From the NCBI GenBank assembly GCA_003247575.1, contig QJZC01000019.1, forward strand, positions 62,001 through 126,000: a DNA stretch of 64,000 nucleotides. Direction: 5' to 3'. The translations under genes were made by a program, and so were the position numbers. This document shows, piece after piece, positions 16,420-25,859 of this stretch. The first letter of the stretch is position 1. Every line of letters starts with the position of its first letter. The notes beneath the pieces were generated by a model. That model did not search any database and was not told where the DNA came from. It saw nothing but the letters and a program-made list of their open reading frames with translations. This stretch comes from Pseudomonadota bacterium. GTDB taxonomy: Bacteria > Myxococcota_A > UBA9160 > SZUA-336.

Positions 16420-19125
16420 TCAGCTACTCGGCGGTTCGATTGCCCGCAGAATCGAGTTGGCAATCTGCTTCCGGCGGGCGGAGTCTGTAATCTGGGATCC
16501 GTCCTCAGTGATGTAGAACACGTCGACCACGCGGTGTGCGCGCGTCGACGCGAGGGACATAACGACATCGAGTCCCTCGGCAGTCAGGCTCCGCGTGATG
16601 TCGTAGAGCAAGCCGGGCCGATCATCCGCAACCACATCGATGATCGTATAGAAGTCCGAGTCCTCGTTTGCCAGGTGCACGCCCGGGGGACGCGCGCGTC
16701 CGACGCGCCGCTCCGCTCCCCAGCGTGGCTTGGGTGTGATGAGCTCCTTGCCCTCTTCGAGGACGCTTCGCAGGCGATCCTCGATGCGACCACGCTCGTG
16801 CTCCTCCTCGACGGTACCGCCGCGCATCGGAGTCAGCTGGAAGATATCGACCGCCAGACCGTTGCGAGAAGTGTAGGCCTGCGCGCCGAGAACGTCGTGT
16901 CCGAGCGCCGCGATCACGCCGGCCGTCGTCGAGAACAGTCCGCGCTGATCTCGCGCAAACAGCACCAGACCGCAGAAGGGCGAGAGCCCGCCCGCGGCAG
17001 AGCGGAAGATGTATGCCCCTAGCTTCTTGCCGGAATCGACGAACTCGAGCCCAAAACGCATCTGCGAGGCGATCTCGCTGGCATTGTGCGAGATGAGATA
17101 GCGGCGCGGCATCGCATCGAGGAATCCCTCTGCACGCGTACGGTCGCCTCCCATCCGCACCAGCTGCTCGAGTGCATCGTGCTGGCGCTCGGAGACGAGC
17201 TTGCTGGTGCGCTCGAGAAAGTACTCGTCGGCAGCCGCCTCCTTGCCTCCCGCCTCGAGCCACTCGGCCGCATTGCGGTAGAACGCGTCGAGGATTCCCG
17301 CCTTCCAGCTGGTCCACGCCTCGCGCGAGACGCTGCGAATGTCGGCCACCGTCGCGAGGTACAGAATGCGGAGCTGTTCTCGCGAGCGGGCGAGATTTGC
17401 AAGACGCAAGATGACGCGCGGATCGTGCACATTTCGCCGCTCGGCCATCGCGTTCATGGTGAGGTGGTGGCGCACGATGAACTGCACGTACTGCGCCTCG
17501 CGTGGCGCGAGATGCAAGCGGCGCGCAAGCGTCGGGATGAGCTGTGCACCCTTCTCGGAGTGCCCGCCACCGCGCCCCTTTCCGATGTCGTGCAGCAGAC
17601 AGCCGAGGAACAGCACCCATGGCTGCTGCACCTCGCGAATCAGCTTGGTTGCGAGGGGGAGCTTTTCGCGGTAGCGCCCCCTCTGGACCCGACGCAGCTC
17701 CTCGATCAAGAAGAGCGAGTGCACATCGACCGTGTACGTGTGGTAGAGATCCTGGAGCCAGAGCCCCACCACGCCCGAGAACTCCGGGATATAGGCGCCG
17801 AGCACACCGAGCTCGGCCATGAGCTTGAGAGACCGGTAGACGCGTGTTGGCGCAGCCAGTATCTGCTTGAACAGATCCGCCGCAGCGGGATCCTCTCGAA
17901 ACTCGTCGTCGATCAGATCGAGATGATGGCGCAGCATTCGCTGCGTGCGCACCGAGATATCCACGTCGTGATGCTGGGCAATCGCGAATGCGGCAAGCAT
18001 CCGGATGGGCCGGTCTACGAGCAGCGAGTCACGAGGGATCTCGAGCTGTGCACCAGCTACGGCGAAGCCCTCGGCTACTGCGTAGGTCGGCGGTGCGCGG
18101 CGCTGCTTGCGACGATCCAGCAACCCGAGGGCGTGCACGATCACGTGCCGCGAGACGCGCTCGACGACGCGAGCCTGCACGTAGTACTCGCGCATCAGCC
18201 GCTCGACCGCCAGCAGGTTCTCGGAGTGCTCGAACCCGAGGAAGTCTGCTAGCTGCTCTTGCGCCACGTAGTGCAACCGATCATCCTTGCGGCCCTTTCG
18301 ATGCAGCTGGTTGCGCACACGCCAGAGGAAGTCGAGCGCACGGCTCAGATCCTCGAGATCCTGATCGTCGATGAACCCATGCACGCGCAGGTCCCGCACC
18401 TTGCGCACGTCCCACTGGACGGCGCGCGCCACCCAGAGCGCGGTGTGGTAATCGCGCAGTCCCCCCACGCTCTCGCGTAGGTTCGGCTGGAGAAGATAGA
18501 GAGACTCCCCGAATTCCTCGTGACGTCTCCGCTGTTCGTCGAGTTTCCCCAGCACGAAGGGCTCTGCGTCCTCGCGCATGAGGCTGCGCACCTCATCGTG
18601 TAGCTCCGCATAGAGCTCCGGATCCCCAACGAGAAACCTCATGTCCATATAGGAGGTCAGCGTAGGCAGATCCTCGCGTCCCACACGCAGACACTCGGTC
18701 AGGTTTCGCGCAGCGCCTCCCACCACGAAGCGAGCGTCCCAGAGACGCTGAGTGAGGGACTCGGCGATGGTCTCGACGTAGGGGTTGAGCTTGCCGCGGT
18801 AGAGGAACAACAGGTCGATATCCGAACCGAGCGACAGCTCCGAGCGCCCATAACCACCGACGGCCACGATCGCCAGACGAAAGTTCAGACGCGGGAAGTC
18901 CTGGAAGTAGCGATCTTCGGCCAGCCGGAACAAGCGACGAATCAGCCGGTCGATCAGCTCGGTGTGCTCGTTCATGACCACGAGAGCAGGTGACCCAGCA
19001 TCGTGTTGGGTCAGGAGATAATCACGAACCGCCGCAGCATAGGCGCGCACGCTCTCATTGAGCTCTCGCACCGAGGGACTGGCCTCGGACTCCCCGAAAT
19101 ATTCTTCGCAAAGTGGCTGGATCAT
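16420..19125 (-). CDS. glnD: PII uridylyltransferase/uridylyl-removing enzyme GlnD
   Basis: 901 aa, as expected for GlnD. The nucleotidyltransferase motif GGYGRSELSLGSDIDLLF is at about residues 94-111. The HD phosphohydrolase motif LLHDIGKGRGGGHSEKG lies mid-protein, and two C-terminal ACT domains (GLFSTTAGVIAALGHDVLGA, GLLYDITRSLTAEGLDVVMS) sense glutamine. It uridylylates PII when nitrogen is short and reverses this when glutamine is high. It is 12 bp upstream of xerD on the same strand. Confidence 0.95.
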   Translation of the reverse strand: MIQPLCEEYFGESEASPSVRELNESVRAYAAAVRDYLLTQHDAGSPALVVMNEHTELIDRLIRRLFRLAEDRYFQDFPRLNFRLAIVAVGGYGRSELSLGSDIDLLFLYRGKLNPYVETIAESLTQRLWDARFVVGGAARNLTECLRVGREDLPTLTSYMDMRFLVGDPELYAELHDEVRSLMREDAEPFVLGKLDEQRRRHEEFGESLYLLQPNLRESVGGLRDYHTALWVARAVQWDVRKVRDLRVHGFIDDQDLEDLSRALDFLWRVRNQLHRKGRKDDRLHYVAQEQLADFLGFEHSENLLAVERLMREYYVQARVVERVSRHVIVHALGLLDRRKQRRAPPTYAVAEGFAVAGAQLEIPRDSLLVDRPIRMLAAFAIAQHHDVDISVRTQRMLRHHLDLIDDEFREDPAAADLFKQILAAPTRVYRSLKLMAELGVLGAYIPEFSGVVGLWLQDLYHTYTVDVHSLFLIEELRRVQRGRYREKLPLATKLIREVQQPWVLFLGCLLHDIGKGRGGGHSEKGAQLIPTLARRLHLAPREAQYVQFIVRHHLTMNAMAERRNVHDPRVILRLANLARSREQLRILYLATVADIRSVSREAWTSWKAGILDAFYRNAAEWLEAGGKEAAADEYFLERTSKLVSERQHDALEQLVRMGGDRTRAEGFLDAMPRRYLISHNASEIASQMRFGLEFVDSGKKLGAYIFRSAAGGLSPFCGLVLFARDQRGLFSTTAGVIAALGHDVLGAQAYTSRNGLAVDIFQLTPMRGGTVEEEHERGRIEDRLRSVLEEGKELITPKPRWGAERRVGRARPPGVHLANEDSDFYTIIDVVADDRPGLLYDITRSLTAEGLDVVMSLASTRAHRVVDVFYITEDGSQITDSARRKQIANSILRAIEPPSS

Positions 19126-19429
19126 CTACGGCCCTGCTGAGTGGCAAGTCTACTGGCATGTGGCATAGCGCAAGGTTCCATCTGCAATTCCAGTGGCCGC
19201 GGCATCGATGCGTCCGCGGATGCTGGCTGCGTGCATCCCCGCCGGAGCGGACCCTGCACATTTGCTGCCGGTCGCGCGATCCGAGCCGCTCTGCGTGTCG
19301 CGCATGGCGAGCTGCGACGCGATCAGTGTAGCCCACCCGAGAGACACCAGAATCTGCTCTAGCATATCGAGTTCGGCTAGCGAGGTGCCATGCTCACCCG
19401 CTGCGGCGCGGACACACCCTGATCTGGAG
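19126..19429. other. Intergenic stretch between glnD and the ORF downstream of mutS
   Basis: About 300 bp with only short, compositionally unconvincing ORFs (for example 19150..19365 minus). It probably holds the glnD promoter, but I find no clear -35/-10 pair, hairpin or RNA. Confidence 0.4.
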
Positions 19430-19720
19430 TCAGATCTCGGAGGAGCGCCTCAGCCCCGCCGCAGCAGAATAGGGGGGCGGAACTGGCGCCAACGCCCTGC
19501 CCAGACGCCGCCTGAGCATGGCCAGGCCACCCCCCGCCGGATTCGCGTCGATCCCCCCTCGATCGGCAATCAACTCGACCGATCGGACGGGCAGGAATGC
19601 GGGCGCGGTTGCCGAGAGCCAGCCAGCGCGCTGCGAGTCGAGCTCGGGATCGAGATCGGCGTGGCTGCACCGGGAGCCTTCGGGCGTGGGAGGCGATCCT
19701 CCCGGCCGCCCGCTCCTCAC
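19430..19720 (-). CDS. Possible small protein coupled to mutS, unknown
   Basis: 96-aa ORF whose GTG overlaps the mutS stop by 4 bp (GTGA), the same coupling used elsewhere in this window. The middle part (DLDPELDSQRAGWLSATAPA, then FLPVRSVELIADRGGID) shows the high-GC third positions expected of coding sequence, but the first 15 and last 20 residues look weak. No family recognised. It may be real, a decayed remnant or chance. Confidence 0.3.
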   Translation of the reverse strand: MRSGRPGGSPPTPEGSRCSHADLDPELDSQRAGWLSATAPAFLPVRSVELIADRGGIDANPAGGGLAMLRRRLGRALAPVPPPYSAAAGLRRSSEI

Positions 19721-22302
19721 CCAGCGCCGTCAACCTGCCGCTTCAACCGAACCAGCTCGAGAAGTGCGTCGATCGGGGTCATGCGATCGGGATCCAGCTC
19801 GCGCAGCGCCTCGCGCAGCGGATCCCGGGCGGACTCGAACAAACCGAGCTGCGCTGGCGCAGGTCGGCGGGCTGGTGCCGCCTTGCGCGCCAGTCGAGGC
19901 CGACCTCCCTCGTCGAACTCGCCGCCTTCCAGGTTTTGGAGCACGTCCCGAGCCCGCTGCACGACCGCGGGCGGCAGCCCAGCGTACTTCGCAACCTCGA
20001 TCCCGTAGCTACGGCTTGCCGCACCGGGCTCCATGCGACGCAGGAACAGGATGTCTCCGTCGCGCTCCGCGCAGGCAAAGTGAAAGTTGCGTACGCCAGC
20101 CCGCGTCTGAGCCAGATCCGCCAGCTCATGGTAGTGGGTCGCGAAGAGCGCTCGCGGACGCAGTCCCGGCGTGTCGTGCAGGTATTCGCTGACCGCCCAT
20201 GCGATCGACAGCCCATCGAAGGTCGAGGTTCCGCGCCCGATCTCATCGAGCAGCACCAAGCTCCGCTCGGTCGCCTCCGACAGAATGCTCGCTGTCTCGC
20301 GCATCTCGACCATGAACGTACTCTCGCCGGTCGTGAGGGAGTCGCTCGCTCCGACACGCGTGAAGATGCGGTCCACGATCCCCACGTGCGCGGCCTCCGC
20401 GGGCACCCACGACCCCATCTGAGCGAGCAGCGCGATCAGGGCCAGCTGTCGTAGCAGGGTCGACTTTCCGGCCATGTTCGGCCCGGTCAGGATCAAGAAG
20501 TGCACGCCCGCCCCGTCCACGTGGACGTCGTTCGGGATGAATCCATCGGGCGTGAACCGCTCTGCGACAGGATGCCGCCCGGCCACGATACGAAGCTCGC
20601 GAGAATGATCGAGCGTGGGACGCACGTAGTCGTGGGTACGCGCGACCTCTGCCAAGCACTGCGCGACGTCGAGTGCGGCGATCGAGCGCGACACCTGGCG
20701 CAGCGAGCTCGCGCGCTCCGCCACGTCGTCTCGCAATGCCCCCAACACTCGGGCTTCCGCCTCGGCGGCCGCCTCGCGCGAGCGCAGCACCACCCCTTCC
20801 CAGTGGAGCAACTCCTCGGTCGTGTACCGCTCCGCGTTGGCCGTGGTCTGCTTGCGACGGTAGCTCTCCGGGACCTTGCTCGTGTGCGCCTTCGATACCT
20901 CGATCGAGTAGCCGAACACGCGGTTGTAGCGAACGCGCAATCCCTTGATCCCGAGTCGCTCACGCTCCCGAATCTCGAGCTCAGCGAGATAGGCATCTCC
21001 CTGCTCCGCTTCGCTGCGGATGCGATCCACGCCCGGATCCGCGCCATCGCAGATGTAGCCGATGTAGGGCTCACCGCGCGGAGGAGTCGGTGGCTCGTCG
21101 ACCAGGGTCCGCCGCAGACACTCCACCAAAGCGCGCACGACCGTAACCTGATCTTCGGGTACAGGCGCGTGCTCGTGGACGCCGAGCACGCCCGCGAGCG
21201 ACGAACGCAGAGCCGCCAGGTCGCGTGGGGACACCGCAGGCAGCAAGACTCGCGTCACGCTGCGCTCCAGATCTCCGACGCGGCGGAGCGCATCCCGCAG
21301 GTGACGCCGCTCCATGTCGGAGCCGATCCAGCGCTCGACCTCCTCCTGGCGCGCCTGGATGGCATCCGGATCCAGCAGCGGCTCACCCATTCGACTCACC
21401 AAGAGGCGTCGCCCCATGGGCGTGCGGGTCTGGTCGAGGGTCTCGAGCAACGTGCCGCGCTCGCCTCCGTCCCGGGTGTTCCGTAGTAGCTCGAGATGCG
21501 AGCGCGTCGATGGATCCAGCAGCATGTGATCAGCCGCACGGTACTGGCGCAGCTCGTCCACCGACTCGAGGGCGGCAGGCTGGAAGGTGCTCACTGTCGC
21601 CCATACCGCAGCCGCGGCGCAATGCTGTGGAGAGTCCTGCCGCGCCTCGAAGCCATGCGGAGTGCGCCCCACGCGCTCGAGCACCGACCTGGGCTCGAAG
21701 TCGGCAGCGGGCACGAAGCGCGCGACGATCTTGCTCGGAAGCCGTTCAGTGAGATCCTTGTCGACCTCACGCAGCAGGAGCTCGCGCGGAGCGACCCGCG
21801 CCAGCTCCGCTTGCAGCACCCCAGCGGCCTCGGTCCGCATCGCGGCAAACTCCCCCGTCGAGGCGTCGAGATAGGCGAAGCCGAGCTCCGTGCCAGCGCG
21901 CAGCGCAGCAGCCACGTAGTTGGCTTCCGAGCCCGACAGGCGCGCCGCATCAGCGACGATCCCCGGCGAGATCACCTCTACGATCTCGCGACGGACGAGC
22001 CCCTTCGCAAGCTTGGGATCCTCGACCTGCTCGCCGATGGCCACCCGGTGACCGGCCTCGAGCAGGCGCCGGATGTATCCTTCTGCCGCATGGAATGGAA
22101 TGCCGCACATCGGGATCGGGTTCTCGGCATCCTTGTCGCGCGAGGTGAGGACCAGATCCAGCAGAGGGGCAGCGACCTCGGCGTCATTCAAGAACAGCTC
22201 ATAGAAGTCGCCCATGCGAAAGAAGAGCAGAGCGTCCGGAACCTGCGCCTTGAGCGCGAGGAACTGGCGCATCATCGGAGTCTGCGCGCTGCGCGAGGTC
22301 AT
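19717..22302 (-). CDS. mutS: DNA mismatch repair protein MutS
   Basis: 861 aa from the ATG at 22302; the track start 84 codons earlier adds an Arg-rich, non-conserved segment. The mismatch-binding domain has [13 protein letters not shown] (the FYE motif). The ATPase domain has Walker [26 protein letters not shown] and [10 protein letters not shown]. MutS recognises mispairs and loop-outs and recruits MutL. mutL is not in the window. It is divergent from the VOC-family gene across about 190 bp. Confidence 0.95.
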   Translation of the reverse strand: MTSRSAQTPMMRQFLALKAQVPDALLFFRMGDFYELFLNDAEVAAPLLDLVLTSRDKDAENPIPMCGIPFHAAEGYIRRLLEAGHRVAIGEQVEDPKLAKGLVRREIVEVISPGIVADAARLSGSEANYVAAALRAGTELGFAYLDASTGEFAAMRTEAAGVLQAELARVAPRELLLREVDKDLTERLPSKIVARFVPAADFEPRSVLERVGRTPHGFEARQDSPQHCAAAAVWATVSTFQPAALESVDELRQYRAADHMLLDPSTRSHLELLRNTRDGGERGTLLETLDQTRTPMGRRLLVSRMGEPLLDPDAIQARQEEVERWIGSDMERRHLRDALRRVGDLERSVTRVLLPAVSPRDLAALRSSLAGVLGVHEHAPVPEDQVTVVRALVECLRRTLVDEPPTPPRGEPYIGYICDGADPGVDRIRSEAEQGDAYLAELEIRERERLGIKGLRVRYNRVFGYSIEVSKAHTSKVPESYRRKQTTANAERYTTEELLHWEGVVLRSREAAAEAEARVLGALRDDVAERASSLRQVSRSIAALDVAQCLAEVARTHDYVRPTLDHSRELRIVAGRHPVAERFTPDGFIPNDVHVDGAGVHFLILTGPNMAGKSTLLRQLALIALLAQMGSWVPAEAAHVGIVDRIFTRVGASDSLTTGESTFMVEMRETASILSEATERSLVLLDEIGRGTSTFDGLSIAWAVSEYLHDTPGLRPRALFATHYHELADLAQTRAGVRNFHFACAERDGDILFLRRMEPGAASRSYGIEVAKYAGLPPAVVQRARDVLQNLEGGEFDEGGRPRLARKAAPARRPAPAQLGLFESARDPLREALRELDPDRMTPIDALLELVRLKRQVDGAG

Positions 22303-22492
22303 CTCGGCCCCCATATGTTCGAGCCGCGGCAGTCTAATCCACCCGCGCTCCCGCCCGCGAGCGTTTCGGCCAACGGACGACGAGAGCGTCTTCGAGTCAC
22401 CGCCCGCGAAGCAGCGGAGCAGGCGCGGCCAGGGTTGGCGCGCGGCGCCCAGCGGCTGGCCAGCCGCAGCAGCGACGTCTATCCTAGCGGCC

Positions 22493-22987
22493 GTGAGTGA
22501 ACGACCGTTTCGAATTCTGGGCTTGCAACAGGTGGCAATCGGCGCAGCTGACAAGAGCGCGCTGCGCCGGCTCTGGGTGGATCTGCTGGGCCTCTCGGTG
22601 CACGGAACCTACCGCAGCGAGTCCGAGAACGTGGACGAAGACATCGTGGAGCTCGGCTCGGGCCCCGGCCGTATCGAGCTCGATCTGATGGTCCCGCTGG
22701 ATCCAGACAAGCGCCCCCGCGTAGACCAACCGCCACTGAATCACATCGGGCTCTGGGTCGACGACATCCACCTTGCCGAGCGATGGCTCCGCGAGCAGGG
22801 CGTTCGCTTTACACCGGGTGGGATCCGCAAAGGAGCTGCGGGCCACGAAGTCTGCTTCATCCATCCGAAGGGAAGCGCGGACCAGCCTCGCAGCGGCGAG
22901 GGAGTCCTCATCGAGCTCGTCCAAGCGCCACCCGAGGTCCTCCGGCTATCCGAGCCAGCGGGGGGGGCCGAGGACGCGACGGGCTGA
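22493..22987 (+). CDS. mce: VOC-family protein, probable methylmalonyl-CoA epimerase
   Basis: 164 aa from a GTG at 22493. Two VOC half-domains are seen: [20 protein letters not shown] with LLGL, and [20 protein letters not shown]. The C-terminal VCFIHPKG and GVLIELVQ motif is characteristic of methylmalonyl-CoA epimerase, which interconverts the D and L isomers in propionyl-CoA metabolism ahead of B12-dependent mutase. It is 27 bp upstream of the permease gene. Other VOC enzymes (glyoxalase-like) cannot be excluded. Confidence 0.75.
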   Translation: MSERPFRILGLQQVAIGAADKSALRRLWVDLLGLSVHGTYRSESENVDEDIVELGSGPGRIELDLMVPLDPDKRPRVDQPPLNHIGLWVDDIHLAERWLREQGVRFTPGGIRKGAAGHEVCFIHPKGSADQPRSGEGVLIELVQAPPEVLRLSEPAGGAEDATG

Positions 22988-23014
22988 CCGGACGAGCATC
23001 CGTCGGGGGAAGTC

Positions 23015-24046
23015 GTGGAGCGTAGCATTCAGACGGGTGCGCTCCTGACTCTCGCGATCATTGCAGTTGCGGCAGCTTTGTACTGGCTGCGGCCCGTGAT
23101 GCTTCCCTTCATTCTGGCTCTCTTCATCGCGATGGGCCTCTCCCGCCTGGTGTCGTGGCTGATGCGGCGGCTTCGCTTACCACACCTGCTGGCCGTAGCC
23201 TGCACACTCCTTCTCGCCGGCGTGGGACTGTCGGGTGTCGCAGCGATCACGTGGGCCTCCGTCGCTCAGCTGAGCCGGAATGCCCAAGCGTATCAGGCGC
23301 AGTCTCGCGCCCTGTTCGATCGTGCGGTAGCTCTGATACCCGCAGAGAGCCTGTCGCAGCTCGCGGCCGGTTTGAGCGAGAATGCCGCGGGATCGCTGGG
23401 CCAGATCCTGCTCGGAACCACGAACACCGTGCTCGCCCTGCTCTCACAATCCGTGCTCGTCATGATCTTCGTGCTGTTCCTGCTGCTCGGTGGACAGCAG
23501 AACGGGAAGCGCGCCGACGGGAGCGTGCTCGCCGAAGTAGAAGACCGGGTGCAGCGTTACCTGATCACGAAGGCCGCCATCTCTGGGGCGACCGGGCTCC
23601 TCGTGGGGTTGGTGCTCGGCATTCTAGGTGTCGATCTGGCGCTGGCCTTCGGGCTATTCGCATTCCTGCTCAACTTCGTGCCAAGCGTCGGCTCGATCAT
23701 CGCAACCCTGCTCCCACTGCCCATCGTGCTGCTGAGTCCCGACGTCTCCCCCACGACGGCCGTGCTGGCGATGGCGCTGCCGGGCACGGTCCAGATCACG
23801 CTCGGAAACGTCGTCGAGCCCAAGATCATGGGCGAGTCGCTGGATCTGCATCCGGTCGCCATCCTGCTAGCGCTGATCTTCTGGGGGATGCTCTGGGGGA
23901 TCGCTGGCGCCCTCCTGGCATGTCCCCTCACGGCGATCATGAAGATCCTGTTCGCCCGGCTCGAACCTACGCAGGACCTAGCAGAGCTGATGGCAGGGCG
24001 CCTGCCCTCTGGCTGGCAGAGGTCGCCTCCTGGGGACACCCCCTAG
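23015..24046 (+). CDS. AI-2E family permease (PerM/YdiK-like)
   Basis: 343 aa, GTG start with GGGGGAAG upstream. Paired N-terminal membrane helices (LLTLAIIAVAAALYWLRPVM, FILALFIAMGL) are followed by a soluble helical segment (~75-140) and five or so further helices, with the conserved LNFVPSVGSIIATLLPLPIV and NVVEPKIMGESLDLHPVAIL motifs of PF01594. Members export varied small molecules or act as Na+/H+ antiporters; the autoinducer-2 role is not general. Its stop overlaps convergent aroB by 4 bp. Confidence 0.88.
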   Translation: MERSIQTGALLTLAIIAVAAALYWLRPVMLPFILALFIAMGLSRLVSWLMRRLRLPHLLAVACTLLLAGVGLSGVAAITWASVAQLSRNAQAYQAQSRALFDRAVALIPAESLSQLAAGLSENAAGSLGQILLGTTNTVLALLSQSVLVMIFVLFLLLGGQQNGKRADGSVLAEVEDRVQRYLITKAAISGATGLLVGLVLGILGVDLALAFGLFAFLLNFVPSVGSIIATLLPLPIVLLSPDVSPTTAVLAMALPGTVQITLGNVVEPKIMGESLDLHPVAILLALIFWGMLWGIAGALLACPLTAIMKILFARLEPTQDLAELMAGRLPSGWQRSPPGDTP

Positions 24047-25158
24047 CTGCGAATCGAGTCCCAGGCGGCATCGATCTGGGCTTCACTCACGTCGTCGCGG
24101 ATCTCTGCGGAACCGATACGCGGGACGAGCACGAACCGGATGCGCGAGCCGACCACCTTCTTGTCGAGCGCCATCGCCGCCCGCAGCGACTCACAGCCAG
24201 CCAGCTCGGCTCGCACAGGCAAGCCGGCCGCGGCGACCATCTCCTCGAGCCGTCTCCGGACCTCGACGTCTGCCATTCCCAGGTCGGCGGCCAGCTGCGC
24301 AGCTGCCAACATTCCGAGGCCGACCGCCTCGCCGTGTAGATGGACCCCGTAACCGCTCGTCGCTTCGATCGCGTGCGCAAACGTATGCCCGAAATTCAGA
24401 TGCGCGCGCACACCCGCCTCGCGCTCGTCTTCGCGCACGACCGCCGCCTTGATCGCGACGTTGCGCTCGACCAGCTCCATCACCGCCACAGCGTCCAGGC
24501 TACGAATCGCGTGCATCGCATCGGACATCCACGCGAAGAGCTCGGGATCCCGAATCGTCCCGTGCTTGATGCATTCGGCGAGACCTGCGGATAGCTCCCG
24601 CGAGGGCAATGTTCGCAGCACCTCCGGATCCATCACGACCGCTCGAGGTTGATAGAAGGCGCCGATCAGGTTCTTGCCTTCAGGGACGTTCACCCCGACC
24701 TTGCCTCCTACGCTCGAATCGACCATGGCCAGAAGCGTCGTCGGACACTGGACGAAGGGCACACCGCGCAGATAGGTAGCGGCAGCAAAGCCCGCCGCGT
24801 CCCCTGTGACGCCGCCACCGAGCGCGACCACGGGCGCGCCTCGCTCGAGCCCGTTCTCGAGCCAGCGGTGGTAGAGCGCCTCGACTCGAGCGAGCGACTT
24901 GCTGGACTCTCCCGACGGGAGCTCGGAAACGACCGGCTCGAGACCCGCGTCGCGCAGCGCCGCCTCCGCGCGGCGCCCATGGCCGCCGCGAATCGCAGCA
25001 TCCACCACGAGGGCGCACTTTCCACCGCGCGCGTAGGGATAGACGATGTGTCCCAGCTCCTCGATTCCGCCAGGCTGTAGCGAGATCGTGTAGCCGCGTG
25101 GCTCCGTGTCGAACTGCAACTCGATTCGACGTGCGCTCGCTGCCTCGCTCATATCCAT
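24043..25158 (-). CDS. aroB: 3-dehydroquinate synthase
   Basis: 371 aa. NAD-binding and active-site segments are clear: ELPSGESSKSL, ALGGGVTGDAAGFAAATYLR, PTTLLAMVDSSVGGKVGVN, GLAECIKHG and NFGHTFAHAIE. AroB converts DAHP to 3-dehydroquinate, the second shikimate step, feeding the phe/tyr/trp operons found later in this window. It is divergent from the nucleotidyltransferase gene across about 180 bp. Confidence 0.95.
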   Translation of the reverse strand: MDMSEAASARRIELQFDTEPRGYTISLQPGGIEELGHIVYPYARGGKCALVVDAAIRGGHGRRAEAALRDAGLEPVVSELPSGESSKSLARVEALYHRWLENGLERGAPVVALGGGVTGDAAGFAAATYLRGVPFVQCPTTLLAMVDSSVGGKVGVNVPEGKNLIGAFYQPRAVVMDPEVLRTLPSRELSAGLAECIKHGTIRDPELFAWMSDAMHAIRSLDAVAVMELVERNVAIKAAVVREDEREAGVRAHLNFGHTFAHAIEATSGYGVHLHGEAVGLGMLAAAQLAADLGMADVEVRRRLEEMVAAAGLPVRAELAGCESLRAAMALDKKVVGSRIRFVLVPRIGSAEIRDDVSEAQIDAAWDSIRS

Positions 25159-25340
25159 GCAATCCTCCGCTCCCCCTCAACTCTGTCGGCTCCTTCCCGC
25201 CAAAGAGATGAGCTCCACGGGGCGGGCCCGACCTTCCGATCGGGGGCGAGCCAAGCATAGCCAATCCACCTCGCCAGCGAGGCCGCATCTGCCCACACGC
25301 AGCCCCGTGCGTTATGGTTCGCGGCCGAGGAGGAAGCCCA

Positions 25341-25859
25341 GTGACCCAGCGGACACCATCCTATGCCCAGATCGTCGATTTCGACGAGATCGAGCGTCGG
25401 CGTGACGAGCTCGGCACGATCGTCTGCACTTCGGGCGGCTTCGACCCACTTCACCCCGGCCACGCGACCTGCATCGTCGAGTCCCAGAAGTTCGGCGACA
25501 CGGTCATCGTCCTCGTCAATGGCGACCGCTTCCTCACGGACAAGAAGGGGCGTCCATTTCAGGATCTGGAGACGCGCTGCAACATCGTCGCATGCCTGCG
25601 AGGGGTGGACTTCGTGATCCCCTTCGAGATCGAGGACGACCCAACCGTGTGCGTGGCGCTGCGCCGCCTTCGCCCGCACGTCTTCACCAAGGGTGGCGAC
25701 CGAACCGACCTGCACAACATTCCCGAGTGGGAGGTCTGTCAGGAGTTCGGCATCCGGATCGAGGCCGGCGTCGGCCTCGACAAGCAGTGGTCGAGCTCCG
25801 ACTTCCTGCGCGACTGGGGAGAGTACTGGTCGTCCAGGCGATCCGGCGGCCTGCGCTAG
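25341..25859 (+). CDS. Cytidylyltransferase-like nucleotidyltransferase (TagD/RfaE-C fold)
   Basis: 172 aa from the GTG at 25341, preceded by GAGGAGGA at ideal spacing; the track start 27 bp upstream is less likely. The HxGH nucleotidyltransferase motif appears as GGFDPLHPGHATCIVESQ, with a later VLVNGDRFLTDKKGRP and WSSSDFLRDW. It should transfer AMP or CMP to a phosphorylated sugar, alcohol or cofactor. The best fold matches are glycerol-3-phosphate cytidylyltransferase and heptose adenylyltransferase. Isolated position gives no substrate. Its end overlaps the convergent radical SAM gene by 4 bp. Confidence 0.75.
   Translation: MTQRTPSYAQIVDFDEIERRRDELGTIVCTSGGFDPLHPGHATCIVESQKFGDTVIVLVNGDRFLTDKKGRPFQDLETRCNIVACLRGVDFVIPFEIEDDPTVCVALRRLRPHVFTKGGDRTDLHNIPEWEVCQEFGIRIEAGVGLDKQWSSSDFLRDWGEYWSSRRSGGLR

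Noticed and set aside
19150-19365. 71-aa minus-strand ORF upstream of glnD
   Set aside because: No ribosome-binding site or conserved feature; the hydrophobic start alone is not enough support.
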